From the NCBI GenBank assembly GCA_051960855.1, contig JBQCDV010000038.1, positions 37,223 through 101,222 on the forward strand: DNA of 64,000 nucleotides, given 5' to 3'. Each line of letters begins with the position of its first letter. The first letter of the stretch is position 1. The position numbers and the translations under genes are program-made. Shown in pieces: positions 42,661 through 52,738 of the stretch. The DNA comes from JBQCDV01 sp051960855 (lineage in GTDB: Bacteria; Actinomycetota; Actinomycetes; JAJZTN01). The notes under the pieces were generated by a model, which saw only the letters and a list, made by a program, of their open reading frames with translations, was not told the DNA's origin and searched no databases.

Positions 42661-43767
42661 ATGCAGCTGGCAGGCAAGGTGGCGTTGGTGACCGGAGGGT
42701 CACGAGGACTCGGGTTCCTCATCGCGCGCGAGCTGCTGCACCGGGGCACGTCGGTCGCGATCTGCGCGCGGGACGAGAGTGAGCTGGAGCGCGCGCGGGA
42801 GGCACTGCAGGGTGAGCTGCGTCCGCGGGACGCCGAGAAGTCCCGTCTCCCTCGGGTCTCCGCGGTGCCCTGCGACGTCAGCGACAAGGAGCAGGTGCAG
42901 CGCCTCATCGACACGGTCGTCGCCGACCACGGTGGGCTGGACGTCCTTGTCACCAACGCCGGCACGATCAGCGCCGCGCCGGTGGAGTCCCTGCAGGTCT
43001 CGGACTTCGAGGACAGCGTCAACGTGCTCTTCTGGGGCGTCGCCTACCCGACGCTCTACGCGCTCCCGCACCTGCAGGCCTCCCACGGGCGGGTCGTCAC
43101 GATCACCTCGATCGGGGGCAAGGTCGCCCCGCCGCATCTGGTGCCCTACGCGTGTGGGAAGTTCGCTGCCGTCGGCTTCTCTGAAGGGCTCAGCGCCGAG
43201 GCGCGAAGGCTCGGCATCGGAGTGACCACGGTCGTGCCCGGTCTCATGCGCACCGGGTCGCCGATCAACGCGTTCTTCGGTGGCAACCAGCGTGCGGAGT
43301 ACGCCTGGTTCACCCTCGCCGACTCGATCCCCGGCCTGTCGATCGACGCCGACCGGGCGGCGCGGCAGGTCGTCTCCGCCATCGAGAACGGCCGCTCCGA
43401 GGTCGCGATCAGCCTGCTGGCCAAGGTCGCCATGCGGGTGCACGGCCTGATGCCGGCCACCACGACGAAGATCCTCGGACTCGTTGACGAGCTGCTGCCG
43501 CAGGGGCAGCCGTCCGGCACGTCCCGGGGGGCGCACCTGGACACCAACAGGTCGGGTCTCTTCCGACAGCTCACCGCTCTCACACGCCGCGCGGCACGGG
43601 GCAACCAGGAGGTGCCGGGCCCCGTCGACGTTGCGCCCCCCTTGCGTTCGGCCGAGGACCCTCACCCGACTTCGGTCACCGACCTGCGCGACACCGCCGG
43701 AAGCTCCGCCAGTGGTCAGGCGACGACGCGCTCGTCGCGCAGCAGCTCGTCACCTAGCAGCTCGTAG
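42661..43767 (+). CDS. SDR-family oxidoreductase
   Basis: 368 aa. Classical short-chain dehydrogenase: cofactor motif VTGGSRGLGFLIARELL, NAG in LVTNAGTIS, catalytic Ser in TITSIGGKV and Y-x3-K in YACGK. After residue 250 it has an extension with a possible amphipathic membrane-associated stretch (VAISLLAKVAMRVHGLMP), then a Ser/Thr-rich tail. The last 17 codons (TTRSSRSSSSPSSS) lie antisense to what appears to be another gene's end, so the tail is probably not conserved. Substrate unknown. ATG 42661 chosen, with GTGGGG seven bases upstream. Confidence 0.85.
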   Translation: MQLAGKVALVTGGSRGLGFLIARELLHRGTSVAICARDESELERAREALQGELRPRDAEKSRLPRVSAVPCDVSDKEQVQRLIDTVVADHGGLDVLVTNAGTISAAPVESLQVSDFEDSVNVLFWGVAYPTLYALPHLQASHGRVVTITSIGGKVAPPHLVPYACGKFAAVGFSEGLSAEARRLGIGVTTVVPGLMRTGSPINAFFGGNQRAEYAWFTLADSIPGLSIDADRAARQVVSAIENGRSEVAISLLAKVAMRVHGLMPATTTKILGLVDELLPQGQPSGTSRGAHLDTNRSGLFRQLTALTRRAARGNQEVPGPVDVAPPLRSAEDPHPTSVTDLRDTAGSSASGQATTRSSRSSSSPSSS

Positions 43768-43909
43768 CGCACGAGGTCGTCCCGCGCCGCATCTCCGGGT
43801 CCTGGCACATCTCCCAGACGACCGCCGCGTCCTCGTCGCGGTGTCGGTGGAGCCGGACACCGGCGGCCGCGGCCGGCAGCGAGAGGTCCTCGGGCGCCCA
43901 GGGCGGCAC
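43716..43909 (-). pseudogene. Small gene with apparent one-base frameshift
   Basis: On the minus strand a GTG at 43909 opens VPPWAPEDLSLPAAAAGVRL...DEDAAVVWEMCQDPEM, with G/C at nearly every third position, then hits a stop in that frame. One base shifted, the next 23 codons (ARDDLVRYELLGDELLRDER, then VVA and TGA at 43716) have equally strong coding bias. The break is near 43786-43790 in a GC-only run. Together they would give a protein of about 65 aa divergent from secA. Either a decayed gene or a sequence error; the family was not recognised. Confidence 0.4.
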
Positions 43910-44038
43910 CTCTGATCCCGCCGGCGCGTTGTGCGGAGCGCCTACGATGGTTCGGGCGGGGCGTCCTGCTCTGCCCTGTTGAGCGCCGACTGAGCGCGTC
44001 ACCGCGACGCGCTCTGCCCCGACGAGGAGTTCCTTCGC

Positions 44039-46861
<2,823 letters not shown>

Positions 46862-46922
46862 CCGCTGGAGTTCGGTCGGCCGGCTCGCGCTCGAGTCGGC
46901 CGACCGGGAGTTTCCTGCTCAG

Positions 46923-47759
46923 TCATCCGAGCTCGAGAGCCGTGCACAGCCAACGGCCGTCGCGGCCCTCGAGCCGCATCGCCACCGCCGCCGCCCGCCC
47001 CGCCCCCGCGACCATCGCGGCGACCTCCACGACACCGTCGGCGGGGTGGCAGAGATGCAGGGAGCGAACGGCGCCGCGTCGTGCCCGCCGCAGGTGCGGA
47101 GGGCACGAGCGTGCCGAGGCGCGCACCCGGCGCTGCAGCTCGACATACACCTCGTGACCGAGCCAGCGGCTCAGCTGTGCGACCGGGCGGTCGCCGCCGA
47201 GAACCTCGAGCAGGCCCTGCACCAGCTTGCCTGACCACTCCCGCGGGTCCGGCAGCTGCGCGCTGCCGGTAGGCACGTACTCGTCGTCGAGGGAGGCCTG
47301 CGAGACGAGGCGAAGGCGCGGTCTCGCATATGGCCCCGTCGATGGCCCTGTCGATGGTCCTGTCGATGGTCCTGTCGATGGTTTCGGGGTGTCTGCCGGT
47401 GTCCGGGCGGGACGGCCTGCCGTGCGCGAGACGACACGCAAGCCAGGCGGCGGTTCCGGGGTCTCGGGTGCCCCCGACGGGAGGGGGAAGCTCAGCGCGA
47501 GTGCGCCTTGCACCGCGCGCGGGCTCCACGCGCTCTCGCTGTCGCGGCAGCGCTGGCTGGCATAGGACGAGTCGTGACCCCGCGGGTGTCCCGACGCGCC
47601 GGTGCGCTGTGGCCGGCGCACGTCGGAATCGCCCTCGACACGGTCGGCGCCTTCCGCTGCGCGAGGTGCGGAGTCAGGCACCGGCTCGAGCCGCAGGCGA
47701 GCGCCGCTCGCTGCCAGCGGCAGGGGAGGGACGGGCGGCGGGGATGGCAGCAGGGACAT
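46923..47759 (-). CDS. Rv3235-family protein
   Basis: 278 aa. The conserved part is the C-terminal 130 residues: LVQGLLEVLGGDRPVAQLSRWL, HEVYVELQRRVRASA, VRSLHLCHPADGVVEVAAMVAG and RAAAVAMRLEGRDGRWLCTALELG, the compact domain of the Rv3235 family. The N-terminal half is Pro/Ser/Arg-rich and variable, including four TGPS units from a 12-bp repeat. ATG 47759 has GGAG six bases upstream. Placed after secA as in mycobacteria. Function unknown; no signal peptide or membrane helix. Confidence 0.85.
   Translation of the reverse strand: MSLLPSPPPVPPLPLAASGARLRLEPVPDSAPRAAEGADRVEGDSDVRRPQRTGASGHPRGHDSSYASQRCRDSESAWSPRAVQGALALSFPLPSGAPETPEPPPGLRVVSRTAGRPARTPADTPKPSTGPSTGPSTGPSTGPYARPRLRLVSQASLDDEYVPTGSAQLPDPREWSGKLVQGLLEVLGGDRPVAQLSRWLGHEVYVELQRRVRASARSCPPHLRRARRGAVRSLHLCHPADGVVEVAAMVAGAGRAAAVAMRLEGRDGRWLCTALELG
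47329..47376. repeat. 12-bp tandem repeat in Rv3235-family gene
   Basis: Four units of gatggtcctgtc (with tatggccccgtc and gatggccctgtc as variants) encode the reiterated TGPS linker of the minus-strand protein. Confidence 0.9.
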
Positions 47760-47783
47760 GAGGGTCTCCGATCGGGCGGGCGT

Positions 47784-47813
47784 GAGGAGGCAAGAGGAGG
47801 CAAGAGGAGGCAA
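47784..47813. repeat. 10-bp tandem repeat between LysM and Rv3235-family genes
   Basis: Three perfect copies of gaggaggcaa in the 142-bp gap 47760-47901. Each copy looks like a ribosome-binding site on the plus strand, but no plus-strand gene starts after it. Confidence 0.85.
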
Positions 47814-47901
47814 GGGGTCTGCGGATCGGCCCACCTGGGCCGCGACGGAGTTCGGTAGTGGGGACGGCCGATGCCGGCTGGCGGCGTGGCGCTCAGTCCC
47901 G

Positions 47902-48654
47902 TCAGGACGGCGGCCGCAGCGTCTCTCCCGGAACGAGGACGTTCGGGTTGTCGCCGATGACGTTGCGGTTCGCCTGGTACCAGCGCGGCCACTGCTCCGC
48001 GATCTCCGCGTCGGATACCGGGTGCTGCTCCGAGGACTGCTCGGAGGGCAACTGGGAGGCCAACCAGGCCCGCGCCAGTCCCCACAGCGTGTCGCCGGCT
48101 TGCACGACGTGGGCGTCGTCGCGACCCGCCCCGGCGCCGCTGGCCCCAGGGGCTGGCTCGCCGGGGCGATCGAGAGTCGGCAGCGACGTGCCTGCTGACG
48201 GTGGTACCTCGCCGGAGCCGGCGGCAGGCGCTGGTGCGCTTGCGGCAGTCGCGATGACCGTCGGGAGCGCACTGGCGCTGGCGGAGCCGGCGGCGACGAC
48301 GGCGGGGGCGAGGCCGCATACGGCGGCGATCGCCGCCCGTGCCGCGCGGGGTGTCACGGCCGCAGCGGCTCTCCGCATCAGCAGGCCGACGACACCGGGG
48401 GCCGCGCCCAACGCCGTCAGTGCGAGGACGAGAGCGGCCCATGCGAGGCACAGACCGAGGAGCGTCACCGCGACCGCCGAGATCGCGTCGTCGAGATCGG
48501 ACACTCCGCCGGCTAGGCCTGGCGAGAGGTGAAAGGCCGCCCGCATCTGGTCTCGAGCGATGGCGAGCGTCGCGCCTGCTGCTGCGGCGGCCACCGCGCC
48601 CGCCGAGACGACAGGAACGAGCCGTGGGTGGGGCTGCCGATGCTGCGCGCTCAT
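47902..48654 (-). CDS. LysM-domain membrane protein
   Basis: 250 aa. Three hydrophobic segments (VVSAGAVAAAAAGATLAIA, AVAVTLLGLCLAWAALVLAL, AAIAAVCGLAPAVVAAG) precede a Pro/Ala/Ser linker and a C-terminal LysM peptidoglycan-binding domain, HVVQAGDTLWGLARAWLAS ... NVIGDNPNVLVPGETL. The LysM should face outwards. The domain is interrupted by an acidic insertion (PSEQSSEQHPVSD). ATG 48654 has AAGGA seven bases upstream. It lies upstream of and on the same strand as the Rv3235-family gene. Probably a wall-contact or cell-division accessory protein. Confidence 0.85.
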   Translation of the reverse strand: MSAQHRQPHPRLVPVVSAGAVAAAAAGATLAIARDQMRAAFHLSPGLAGGVSDLDDAISAVAVTLLGLCLAWAALVLALTALGAAPGVVGLLMRRAAAAVTPRAARAAIAAVCGLAPAVVAAGSASASALPTVIATAASAPAPAAGSGEVPPSAGTSLPTLDRPGEPAPGASGAGAGRDDAHVVQAGDTLWGLARAWLASQLPSEQSSEQHPVSDAEIAEQWPRWYQANRNVIGDNPNVLVPGETLRPPS

Positions 48655-48742
48655 TCGCTGATCCTTGCGTTTGCTTTCGTTTGCCTGCGTTCTCTTCCTA
48701 TCGGTCTCGCTTCCGGTGGTCAAGGGGTGGAAGGATGGGGTT

Positions 48743-49357
48743 GTGGAGACCGGAGAGCCGCAGCGTCACGCGGCGCGAGGTGGAGCGTGGAGCGGCTGGG
48801 CGAGCTTGATCGCCGAGCTGGAGAGCGAGTTCGACACCTTGGTGGCGGCTGAGGCTGCTGCCGAGCACGCGGACGTGGTCCGGACCGCGCTCGCCCGCGC
48901 CCGCCTGCTCGAGCGGATCGCTGCCCTGCAGACCAGCGGCGCGAGCTGTCGTGTCCTGACCGCGGACGGAGCGGGACGTCTCGGGACGGTTGCCGAGGTG
49001 GGGCCGGACTGGCTGCTCCTCGCCTCCGCCGAGGGTGGGCCGAGGTCGACGTTGGTGCCGCTCAGCGCGGTCGCGGCGGTCGTGGTGGACGCCGGTCAGC
49101 TGCGTCAGCCGGGTGACGGCGAGGTGTGGCGGCGGTTCCGACTCCAGCGGATCCTGGCCCGACTCACGCGAGACCGCGCCGTCGTGGCGCTGTCATGCGC
49201 CGGCTCACGCTGGCGTGGTCGCCTTGAGGCGGTGGGTGAGGACCACGCTCTGCTGGCGCCGGTCGAACCCGGAGAGGTACGACCTCATGGCCGCGACCTC
49301 GTCGCAATCTCGCTCGACCACCTCATGGCTGTCGAGATGGACGCCCCGCTGGGCTGA
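48743..49357 (+). CDS. Hypothetical protein, coiled-coil plus beta-barrel-like
   Basis: 204 aa. GTG 48743 has AAGGA seven bases upstream. An N-terminal helical part (SLIAELESEFDTLVAAEAAA, VVRTALARARLLERIAAL) is followed by beta-rich sequence reminiscent of a small SH3/Sm-type barrel: CRVLTADGAGRLGTVAEVG, LLLASAEGGPRSTLVPLSAV, RWRGRLEAVGEDHALLAPVE. No catalytic motif or membrane helix. It is divergent from the LysM gene (88 bp) and convergent with the excisionase-type gene 12 bp away. Family not recognised; probably conserved in actinomycetes at this locus. Confidence 0.7.
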   Translation: METGEPQRHAARGGAWSGWASLIAELESEFDTLVAAEAAAEHADVVRTALARARLLERIAALQTSGASCRVLTADGAGRLGTVAEVGPDWLLLASAEGGPRSTLVPLSAVAAVVVDAGQLRQPGDGEVWRRFRLQRILARLTRDRAVVALSCAGSRWRGRLEAVGEDHALLAPVEPGEVRPHGRDLVAISLDHLMAVEMDAPLG

Positions 49358-49369
49358 GAACGGGACGGG

Positions 49370-49642
49370 TCAGCGGTCGGGCGGGTCGCCCTCGGTGCGC
49401 TCGTCCAGACCGCCCAGCTCTGCCCGGCTCAGGGGATGACTGGCGACGAAGGTGCGCGTCTCGTCGTAGAGCCGCGCGATGTAGGCCTCGAGCTCGCTCG
49501 CCTCGACGCGCCACTGTCCGCGGCCGCCGATCTTGATCGCGGGCAGCTCTCCCGAGCGGACGAGGGCGTAGACCTGGGATGCCGAGATGTTCAGCACCTC
49601 GGCCACGTCGGCGAGCTGCAGGAAACGTGGCGGCACAGCCAC
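49370..49642 (-). CDS. Small excisionase/MerR-type DNA-binding protein
   Basis: 90 aa winged helix-turn-helix: FLQLADVAEVLNISASQVYALVRSGELPAIKIGGRGQWRV, followed by ASELEAYIARLYDETRTF. This is the 'helix-turn-helix, excisionase family' domain (HTH_17), used both by phage excisionases and by chromosomal regulators such as BldC relatives. With no integrase or att site nearby, a chromosomal regulatory role is more likely. GTG 49642 or 49636 may be the start. It is divergent from the SAF gene across 249 bp, which could be its target. Confidence 0.85.
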   Translation of the reverse strand: MAVPPRFLQLADVAEVLNISASQVYALVRSGELPAIKIGGRGQWRVEASELEAYIARLYDETRTFVASHPLSRAELGGLDERTEGDPPDR

Positions 49643-49891
49643 AGTGTGCCTGACGCACCACCGACGGTGGGCCGGCGCTCGCGCTCTGTGGAGGACCGAC
49701 ACTCGGAATCCACAGAAGAGCCATGACCGCCCGGCTCAGGCTTCCCTCGACGTCTCCTCGTCAGTCAAAATGACGCCTTGCAGACGCGCGGCGGCGTTTG
49801 TCCAGCCCGGGCCTACCGCGCCGGGTGCCCTGCCTTCCCGGCACGCTGGACGAGGGCCGCCGCTCAGGATCCAGGCGGACGGGGGAGTCCC

Positions 49892-50638
49892 ATGCGCGGT
49901 GCCCGAGTCGGCGGTCGTCCGGAAGTCGCTGCGGAGCCGGCCGGGTCGCGTGGGACCGGCGCTTCGGCAGCGCCGGTGCGCCAGGCGAGGCGACTCGTCG
50001 GCGTCCGCTGGCTGGATGTTCGGCTCGTCGGCGGAGTGGTTCTCATCCTGGTGGCCGTCATTCTCGGCAACGCCGTCTTGGCCGACCGGCAGGCGGTGGC
50101 GACTGTCTGGAAGGTGACCAAGCCGTTGTCCGCCGGCAGCGTCGTGAGCAGCGACGCGCTCTCGCCGGTGCAGGTTCCGCCCGGCGTCGCGTCGGCCTAT
50201 CTCTCCGCCGAGAGCCCGCCACCCAGCGACCGCCGCCTCTCGCGGGGGATAGCTGCCGGCGAGCTCCTGCCGGCCGAGTCGCTCGTGCCGGCCGCGGACC
50301 TTGACCTGCGCCGCGTCGTTCTCGCCGTGCCCGCGACCACCACCGTCGGCCTGCGGACCCACCGGCTGGTCGACATCTATGTCACCCCCAGCCGATCGTC
50401 CGGCGCCAGCAACGCGGGCGGGGCCGTTGGGGATACCCCGTCGGCCTCCGCTCGTCTCGTTCTGGAGCATGCGACTGTCGACGAGGTGGCGGCGTCGTCG
50501 TCGTTCAACTCCGCCTCCACTATTGGCGTCGCGGTGCTCGTGCCGTCCGACGCGGTGACAGCCGTCCTCGACGCTGCCGCCACGGGCGCGGTCGTCCTGG
50601 TCCAGCGTCCTGACGAGCTGGCCGGTGAGCCGCAGTGA
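49892..50638 (+). CDS. SAF-domain (CpaB/RcpC-like) membrane protein
   Basis: 248 aa. A basic N-terminus, one transmembrane helix (LVGGVVLILVAVILGNAVLA), then a SAF domain: VWKVTKPLSAGSVVSSDALS, VAYLSAE-like strands and RGIAAGELLPAESLVP, where SAF domains of CpaB bind peptidoglycan or pilus parts. A second strand-rich region (LRTHRLVDIYVTP, IGVAVLVPSDAVTAVLDAA) completes the CpaB-like architecture. ATG 49892 lies after GGGGGAG. The stop overlaps the next start (GTGA). In Flp pilus systems CpaB is an outer pilus assembly factor; no other tad genes are here. Confidence 0.8.
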   Translation: MRGARVGGRPEVAAEPAGSRGTGASAAPVRQARRLVGVRWLDVRLVGGVVLILVAVILGNAVLADRQAVATVWKVTKPLSAGSVVSSDALSPVQVPPGVASAYLSAESPPPSDRRLSRGIAAGELLPAESLVPAADLDLRRVVLAVPATTTVGLRTHRLVDIYVTPSRSSGASNAGGAVGDTPSASARLVLEHATVDEVAASSSFNSASTIGVAVLVPSDAVTAVLDAAATGAVVLVQRPDELAGEPQ

Positions 50639-51927
50639 CGGTTGCCGTCGCCGCGCTGCTCGGCGGTCTCAGCGACGAGGCTGTCGTCGTCGCAGCGCTC
50701 TCACGTGATGCCGAGGTCCGGCTGGCGCGACGCTGCCTCGACGTCAGCGACCTGCTCGCGACTGTGAGCTCCGGAGCCGCGGACGTCGCGCTGATCGTGC
50801 CCTCGGCGCGCGGGCTCACCGTCGACCTGCTCGAACGGCTCGCGGCGCTGGTCCCCGTCGTCGCCGTCGCGGACACTCGAGAGGGCGGCGGCGAGCAGTC
50901 GCGCGCATTGGGGCTGCTTCCGGTCGGCCCCGACCCCGCCGAGGTGTTGGACGCCTGCCGCAGGGCGGTTGCGCGGCCGCGCCCGGTCGGCCGGCACGGC
51001 TACAGCGTCCCGGCATCCAGCCGGCCCCCCACCCCGACGCTGCCCCCGTCGACCGGTGACGTCGCGCCCTCGTCCCGCGGTGGCGCGCGTGGCCGGGTAG
51101 TGGCCGTGTGGGGGCCGGTGGGCTCGCCGGGCAGGACCAGCACGGCCGTCCACTGCGCCGGCGAGGCGGTCGCCTCGGGCGCTCCCGGTGCGACGGTGCT
51201 CCTGGCCGATGCTGACACCTACGGCCCGTCTGTCGCCGTCGCGCTCGGGGTGCTCGAGGAGATTCCGGGACTCGCCGCGGCCTGCCGGGCTGCGACCCTT
51301 CACGAGCTGACGGTGCCGCAACTGGCCGAGCTTGCTCCCGAGGTGGTTCCGGGTCTGCGCATCCTCACCGGGCTCACCCGCACCGAGCGGTGGCCTGAGC
51401 TGCGGCCCTCGGCCCTCGCGCAGGTGTGGGAGGTCGCGCGGGCCCTCGCCGACCTCACCCTCGTCGACGTCGGCTTCTGCCTCGAGCAGGATGAGGAGCT
51501 GTCCTTCGACACGCAGGCGCCCCGGCGCAATGGCGCCGCCCTCGGCACCCTGGAGGCCGCGGACGAGGTGCTCGCGGTGTGCCGCCCGGATCCCGTGGGC
51601 GTCCTGCGCTTCGTGCGGGAGTGGCCGCACCTCACGGAGGCGGTGACCGCGCCGATCCGGGTCGTGGTCGCTGGCGTCCGGTCGCGGACAGCGGGGGCGG
51701 ACAGCCGCCGGGAGGTGCTGCACCTGCTCGAGATGCACTGCGGGGTGCGCCGCGAGGAGGTCGTCCTCGTGCCTGACGACAGGGACGCCTACGACGCAGC
51801 GTTGCTGCGCGCGCGAACTCTCGCGGAGGCTGCCCCGCGGTCGCGGGCGCGCCGGGAGCTGCGCCGGCTCGCCGAGCAGCTCCTGCCTCGCGAGGCAGTG
51901 GGCGACGGCGTACTGGTCCCGGTGTGA
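50635..51927 (+). CDS. CpaE/MinD-like P-loop ATPase
   Basis: 430 aa. The N-terminal 130 residues form a receiver-like fold without a convincing phosphoacceptor (VALIVPSARG). After a Pro-rich linker comes a ParA/MinD-type ATPase: VVAVWGPVGSPGRTSTAVHC is the deviant Walker A, with Arg where Lys is usual; VLLADADTYGPSVAVALG is the A' motif and LTLVDVGF the Walker B. This matches CpaE-like proteins that localise Flp pili. It is coupled to the SAF gene (GTGA). Whether it hydrolyses ATP is uncertain because of the Lys-to-Arg change. Confidence 0.82.
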   Translation: MTVAVAALLGGLSDEAVVVAALSRDAEVRLARRCLDVSDLLATVSSGAADVALIVPSARGLTVDLLERLAALVPVVAVADTREGGGEQSRALGLLPVGPDPAEVLDACRRAVARPRPVGRHGYSVPASSRPPTPTLPPSTGDVAPSSRGGARGRVVAVWGPVGSPGRTSTAVHCAGEAVASGAPGATVLLADADTYGPSVAVALGVLEEIPGLAAACRAATLHELTVPQLAELAPEVVPGLRILTGLTRTERWPELRPSALAQVWEVARALADLTLVDVGFCLEQDEELSFDTQAPRRNGAALGTLEAADEVLAVCRPDPVGVLRFVREWPHLTEAVTAPIRVVVAGVRSRTAGADSRREVLHLLEMHCGVRREEVVLVPDDRDAYDAALLRARTLAEAAPRSRARRELRRLAEQLLPREAVGDGVLVPV

Positions 51928-52027
51928 CGGGGTAGCGATGGCGGGCCCATGGTCGCCTGATCGGGCCTGATCGAGGTCTGGTCGGGGGCTGATCGAGCGG
52001 GAGCGCGGTGTCTGACACCCTGGTGCC

Positions 52028-52696
52028 GTGGGCGCTGCTCAGGAGTGTCGAGGACTCGTCGTGGACTGGGGCGGGGTGCTGACGACGAGCCTGCCCGACG
52101 TCATGTCGTCCTGGTGTGCGTCGGTCGGGATTGACTACAGCCGCTGGCGCGCGCTGATGGCGCGGTGGCTGGGGCCTGGGGCCGGCGAGCAGGCTCTGTG
52201 GAATCCGATCCACGCGCTCGAGCGGGGTGAGATCGAGGTCCCTGACTTCGAGCGCAGACTCGCCGCGGCGTTGACCGAGGACGGAGCCGCAGCGGTGCCG
52301 GCCGAGGGGCTGCTCGACCAGATGTTCCGCGGGTTCGAGCAGGCCGACGACATGGTGGCGCTGGTCGGCAGGGCGAAGCGGGCGGGACTGCGAACGGCGC
52401 TGCTGTCCAACAGCTGGGGCAATGACTATCCGCGCGAGGGGTGGGCGGACCTCTTCGACGCGGTGGTCATCAGCGGTGAGGTCGGCATGCGCAAGCCGGA
52501 GGAGCGCATCTACCGTCACACGCTCGACCTGCTGGAGCTGCCGGCGGAGGAGGCCGTCTTCGTCGACGACTTCCCGCCGAACGTCCAGGCTGCCGTGGCA
52601 GTGGGCATGGTCGGCGTCGTGCACCGCTCGTACGAGGAGACCGCCGACGAGCTCGAGGCGATCTTCTCGCTGCCGCTGCGCGGACGTGCCGCGTAG
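52028..52696 (+). CDS. HAD-superfamily hydrolase
   Basis: 222 aa. Motif I is VVDWGGVLT (nucleophile Asp, with Gly in place of the second Asp, as in the DxGGV subgroup), motif II LLSNSWG, motif III Lys in GMRKPEERIY and motif IV VFVDDFPPNVQAA. The C1 helical cap lies between I and II. Phosphatase or dehalogenase-like; substrate unknown. GTG start. A perfect palindrome GTGTC-T-GACAC lies 10 bp upstream of the start. The WS/DGAT gene follows after 42 bp on the same strand. Confidence 0.9.
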   Translation: MGAAQECRGLVVDWGGVLTTSLPDVMSSWCASVGIDYSRWRALMARWLGPGAGEQALWNPIHALERGEIEVPDFERRLAAALTEDGAAAVPAEGLLDQMFRGFEQADDMVALVGRAKRAGLRTALLSNSWGNDYPREGWADLFDAVVISGEVGMRKPEERIYRHTLDLLELPAEEAVFVDDFPPNVQAAVAVGMVGVVHRSYEETADELEAIFSLPLRGRAA

Positions 52697-52738
52697 CGTG
52701 GGCGACGCTCTGGCGGGACCGACCACGGAGGAGGAGCA

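Noticed and set aside
49370..49642. Phage or integrative-element excisionase
   Set aside because: No integrase, attachment-site repeat, tRNA or phage gene lies nearby; chromosomal regulators share the same fold.
52008..52018. Palindrome GTGTC-T-GACAC upstream of the HAD gene as an operator
   Set aside because: Only one short copy; no second site or promoter boxes to support it.
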